Shown: one piece after another, positions 16,499 through 18,718 of the stretch
Layout of the letters: each line of letters starts with the position of its first letter
How positions within the stretch are numbered: position 1 is the first letter of the stretch
NCBI GenBank assembly: GCA_023430685.1
Contig: JAEYZH010000011.1
Coordinates: forward strand, 1 to 18,718
Direction: 5' to 3'
DNA length: 18,718 nt
Source of the DNA: Pseudomonadota bacterium
Lineage (GTDB): Bacteria > Pseudomonadota > Gammaproteobacteria > Xanthomonadales > Rhodanobacteraceae
Notes under the pieces: model-generated
Databases searched by the model: none
What the model was told of the DNA's origin: nothing
What the model saw: the letters and a program-made list of their open reading frames with translations, nothing else
Program-made: the position numbers and the translations under genes

Positions 16499-17767
16499 TC
16501 AATTCAGTGCAATCCGCTGCGCGCCGTCGAACTGGTCGGTGCCGGAGATCACGATGCGGTCGCCTTCCTTGACGCCGCTGACGATCTCGACCGCATTGAG
16601 GCTGGTGGCGCCGATCTGGATCGGAGTGCGTTCGGCGGTGCCGTCGCGCACGACGTAGGCGACGCGGCCGGCGCCGGTGTCGACGAAGGGTCCGCGTTCG
16701 ACCAGCAGCACGTCGGGGTGTTCGTCCATCAGGATGCGCGTGGTCAGCTGCTGGTTCTGGCGCAGGCCGGCGGGCTTGCGCTCGCCGAAGCGGATGCGGC
16801 CCGTGACCTGGCCGTTCTGCACCTCGGGCGATATCGCACTCACCTCTCCGACATAGCGCTCGCCGCCCTCGAGCACTTCGGCCGACATGCCGACGCCGAG
16901 GTCATGCGCGAACACTTCGGGGACCTGCACCTCGACTTCGAGCGCGGTGAGGTCGACCACGGTCAGGATCGGCGCGTTGGCGGCCACGTTCGCGCGTTGC
17001 TGCACGATCAGCTGGCCGACCTGGCCATCGACCGGAGCGCGCAGCTTGAGCTCGTCGACCTGGCGCACGAGGTCGTCGACGAGCAGCTTCTGGCGCTCCA
17101 TCGCGACGCGGCGCGTCTTGAGTTCGAACGCGAGGCTCTCGCGATCGAGTTGCACGTTGTGGCGCGCGTTCGACTCGGCCACCTTCGCCTTGGCCAGCGC
17201 GTCCTTGGCGCGCAGCACGGTCATCTCCGACTGCGCGCCGAGTTCGAACGCCTTCTGGTTGCGCTCGACCTCGCGCTCGGCGGTTTCCCGGTCGATGCGC
17301 GCCTGTTCCCAGGCCATCTGCGCCGCGGCTTCGCCCTTGCGGTTGTCGATCGCGGTGCGCTCGACGTCGAGGCTCAGGCTGTCGAACGTCGCGCGTTCCT
17401 GCTGCAGCCGGTTCGCGAGTTCGGGCGAATCGATTTCGGCCAGCACGTCGCCCTTGGCGACCTTGTCGCCCGCATTCACGTCGAGGCGCACGGTGCCACC
17501 GCTGCGTGCGTACAGCGTCGGCGCGACCGCGGCGACGACGCGACCCTGTACCGAGACGTCACGCACGAGCGTGCCGCGCTTGACTTCGGCGATGCGCAGG
17601 CGCGCACTGCTGGCCGACGAGTCGGCGGACGCCAGGCGCTTCACGGTCGGCACGACCGCGAGCAGCGCGGCGAGCGCGACCACGCCGAGGCCGATCCACA
17701 TCCATTGCCTGCGACGATTCTTCTGCGGAACGAACTGGCGGTCCTGGGCCGAGGTGTCGCGGATCAT
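16499..17767 (-). CDS. efflux periplasmic adaptor (HlyD/MacA family)
   Basis: The start chosen is the ATG at 17767 (MIRDTSAQDR), because GGAG is 9 nt upstream and the sigma-54 start site then leaves a leader of about 30 nt. An ATG at 17782 would add five residues but has no ribosome site. The 422-residue protein has one N-terminal membrane segment (about 22-42). A biotinyl-lipoyl half (GGTVRLDVNAGDKVAKGDVLAEIDSP), a long coiled-coil hairpin (about 115-235) and the second half (LKLRAPVDGQVGQLIVQQRANV) follow. Beta-barrel and membrane-proximal domains form the C-terminus. It links the inner-membrane ABC permeases to an outer-membrane channel; no TolC-like gene is in the window. It is the first gene of the operon. 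Confidence 0.93.
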   Translation of the reverse strand: MIRDTSAQDRQFVPQKNRRRQWMWIGLGVVALAALLAVVPTVKRLASADSSASSARLRIAEVKRGTLVRDVSVQGRVVAAVAPTLYARSGGTVRLDVNAGDKVAKGDVLAEIDSPELANRLQQERATFDSLSLDVERTAIDNRKGEAAAQMAWEQARIDRETAEREVERNQKAFELGAQSEMTVLRAKDALAKAKVAESNARHNVQLDRESLAFELKTRRVAMERQKLLVDDLVRQVDELKLRAPVDGQVGQLIVQQRANVAANAPILTVVDLTALEVEVQVPEVFAHDLGVGMSAEVLEGGERYVGEVSAISPEVQNGQVTGRIRFGERKPAGLRQNQQLTTRILMDEHPDVLLVERGPFVDTGAGRVAYVVRDGTAERTPIQIGATSLNAVEIVSGVKEGDRIVISGTDQFDGAQRIALN

Positions 17768-17776
17768 CGGGTGCAG

Positions 17777-17780
17777 CTCC
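17777..17780 (-). promoter_or_regulatory. ribosome site supporting the adaptor start at 17767
   Basis: GGAG lies 9 nt before ATG 17767 and just inside the alternative frame from 17782. Together with the predicted transcript start it favours the shorter protein. Confidence 0.5.
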
Positions 17781-17807
17781 ATCGGGATTCGTGTCTGCAG
17801 GATCTAT

Positions 17808-17823
17808 AGCAACCCCCATGCCA
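17808..17823 (-). promoter_or_regulatory. sigma-54 (RpoN) promoter of the efflux operon
   Basis: The minus strand reads TGGCATGGGGGTTGCT, which fits TGGCAYR-N4-TTGCW at every defined position, with GG and GC ten bases apart. The start site would be near 17797, about 30 nt before ATG 17767. The sigma-54 activator at 9532-10911 is the likely partner. Confidence 0.8.
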
Positions 17824-17872
17824 GCCGTTATGCCATTGCTTTGCAACGATAAAGTGGACGCATCTCGCGGCA

Positions 17873-17918
17873 CGGACACTGTCCGACCGCGTGCCGGACA
17901 GGCGCGGACAGTCCGCGC
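17873..17918. promoter_or_regulatory. GGACA/TGTCC dyads, probable activator-binding sites
   Basis: CGGACACTGTCCG (17873-17885, 6+1+6) and GCGCGGACAGTCCGCGC (17902-17918, 8+1+8) are perfect dyads sharing GGACA half-sites, with another GGACA at 17896-17900. Their centres lie about 82 and 113 bp upstream of the predicted sigma-54 start site, the usual range for enhancer sites of sigma-54 activators. The second is also 71 bp before the divergent ECF sigma gene. Confidence 0.65.
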
Positions 17919-17988
17919 GCCCAGGCGTGCGGATGCATCCCGCATGCATGGGCGCGACCCTTTTCGGCGCCGGCGCATCTGACAGGCC

Positions 17989-18570
17989 GTGAGCAGCGCA
18001 AGCTTCCAGATCGAACTTCCCGACACCGTGCTCGCGCGCGCCCGCCGCGGCGATTCCGGCGCGCTCGAGCAGGTGTATCGCGCATTCGAGAGGCCCGCCT
18101 ACACGCTCGCGCTGCGCATGCTCGGCGACGCCGACCATGCGCGCGAGGCGATGCACGACGCGATGCTGCACGTGCTCGAGCGCATCGGGCAGTTCCGCGG
18201 CGATGCGCCGTTCTGGGGCTGGCTGCGCCGGATCGTCGTCAACGAGGCGCTGATGCGCCTGCGCCGCGAACGCGGCCTCGCGTTCGAGGCGCTGCCCGAC
18301 GGCGACGACACGCCAGGTGATGCGCCGGCGCCCTGGATGCTCGCCGATGCGCAGCGGCTGCAACGCGCGCTTGAGCGACTGCCCGCGCTGACGCGCAGCG
18401 TGCTCTGGCTCTACCACGTCGAACAGTACACGCACGCCGAGATCGCCGAACTGACCGGCAAGACGCCGAGTTTCTCGAAATCGCAGGTCGCCCGCGGGTC
18501 CAGCCGCCTGCGCACGCTGTTGCAACCGGAAGAGGAGGGCGCGCCATGCCTGATCGCGACGACCCAGTGA
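17989..18570 (+). CDS. ECF-type RNA polymerase sigma factor
   Basis: This 193-residue protein starts at a GTG at 17989; an in-frame stop at 17980 excludes a longer form, and the ribosome site is weak. Region sigma-2 spans about 15-92 (ARRGDSGALEQVYRAFERPAYTLALRML, then DAMLHVLERIGQFRGDAPFWGWLRRIVVNEALMRLRR). A Pro/Asp linker (100-118) leads to sigma-4 (122-178) with a helix-turn-helix (HAEIAELTGKTPSFSKSQVARG). The HTH loop TPSFSKS is typical of Xanthomonadaceae members. It is divergent from the sigma-54-driven efflux operon and overlaps by 25 bp the next gene, a likely anti-sigma factor. Confidence 0.92.
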   Translation: MSSASFQIELPDTVLARARRGDSGALEQVYRAFERPAYTLALRMLGDADHAREAMHDAMLHVLERIGQFRGDAPFWGWLRRIVVNEALMRLRRERGLAFEALPDGDDTPGDAPAPWMLADAQRLQRALERLPALTRSVLWLYHVEQYTHAEIAELTGKTPSFSKSQVARGSSRLRTLLQPEEEGAPCLIATTQ

Positions 18571-18718
18571 ACAACGACGCTTCGCCGCTCGCGCTCGCGC
18601 TGCGCGCGCTGCCCGACGCCGCGCCGCACCCCGACGACTGGCCTGCGCTTGCCCGTGCGCTGGAGCGCCGCCGCAGGCCAGCGCGCCGGCTCCATCGCCA
18701 CGCCGCGTGGCTCCTGCC
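18546..18718 (+). CDS. N-terminus of a probable anti-sigma factor, cut by window edge
   Basis: ATG at 18546 follows a strong GAGGAGGG site (5-nt gap) and overlaps the sigma-factor stop by 25 bp in another frame, so the two are co-translated. The visible 57 residues are Ala/Leu/Pro/Asp-rich (SPLALALRALPDAAPHPDDW) and end in a basic stretch followed by HAAWLLP, probably the beginning of a membrane segment. A short cytoplasmic helix followed by a membrane segment and overlap with an ECF gene suits an anti-sigma factor, but no conserved ZAS motif (HxxxCxxC) is seen. Confidence 0.6.
   Translation, partial: MPDRDDPVNNDASPLALALRALPDAAPHPDDWPALARALERRRRPARRLHRHAAWLL

Overview
The window is strongly GC-rich with dense, mostly minus-strand genes, short intercistronic gaps and 7-nt GATTC-type microsatellites between genes. 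Together with gene families such as a TonB-like protein with an N-terminal anchor and a MIRDTS-type efflux adaptor, this suggests a gammaproteobacterium of the Xanthomonadales/Lysobacteraceae (Lysobacter, Luteimonas or Xanthomonas-like). That assignment is an inference from gene content, not a database result.

Layout. Positions 1-645 (minus) hold the N-terminal part of an anchored, Ala-rich protein that resembles the TonB-type energy transducers of this family. A plus-strand operon at 1018-3234 encodes a DUF883/YqjD-like protein, a YqjE-like protein, a YqjK-like protein and an AI-2E/PerM-family permease, the last three linked by 2-bp gaps or 4-bp overlaps. From 3507 to 17767 every gene is on the minus strand. 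Read in transcription order these are: an efflux periplasmic adaptor, an ABC ATPase, two different FtsX/MacB-type permeases, a secreted DUF885 putative metallopeptidase, a sigma-54 response regulator, its NtrY-like sensor kinase, a stomatin/SPFH protein with NfeD, the glycine-cleavage proteins GcvT and GcvH, and finally a MetJ-like repressor carrying a histone H1-like tail. At the right edge, divergent from the efflux operon, are an ECF sigma factor and the start of a probable anti-sigma partner.

Two regulatory stories stand out. First, the gene at 3507-3959 joins an apparently complete MetJ ribbon-helix-helix domain to a 72-residue Lys/Ala-rich tail with no acidic residue. About 146 bp upstream lie five contiguous 8-bp units in phase with the MetJ operator consensus AGACGTCT (28 of 40 positions match). 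The protein may therefore be a SAM-sensing repressor that also coats or compacts DNA, and it sits beside one-carbon (glycine cleavage) genes. An in-frame internal ATG with a GAGGAG motif upstream could additionally yield the tail alone.

Second, the efflux operon has a full-consensus sigma-54 promoter (TGGCAT-G-GGGG-TTGCT, GG-N10-GC) with GGACA/TGTCC dyads about 80-115 bp upstream of the predicted start site. The same locus encodes a sigma-54 activator and its kinase. This makes a self-contained, probably autoregulated envelope export module that includes a putative secreted peptidase. The dyads lie in the 200-bp region shared with the divergent ECF sigma gene.

Intergenic stretches longer than about 300 bp are 646-1017 (weak promoters only) and 3960-4694 (metJ-like promoter and met-box array, then about 550 bp with no recognisable gene).
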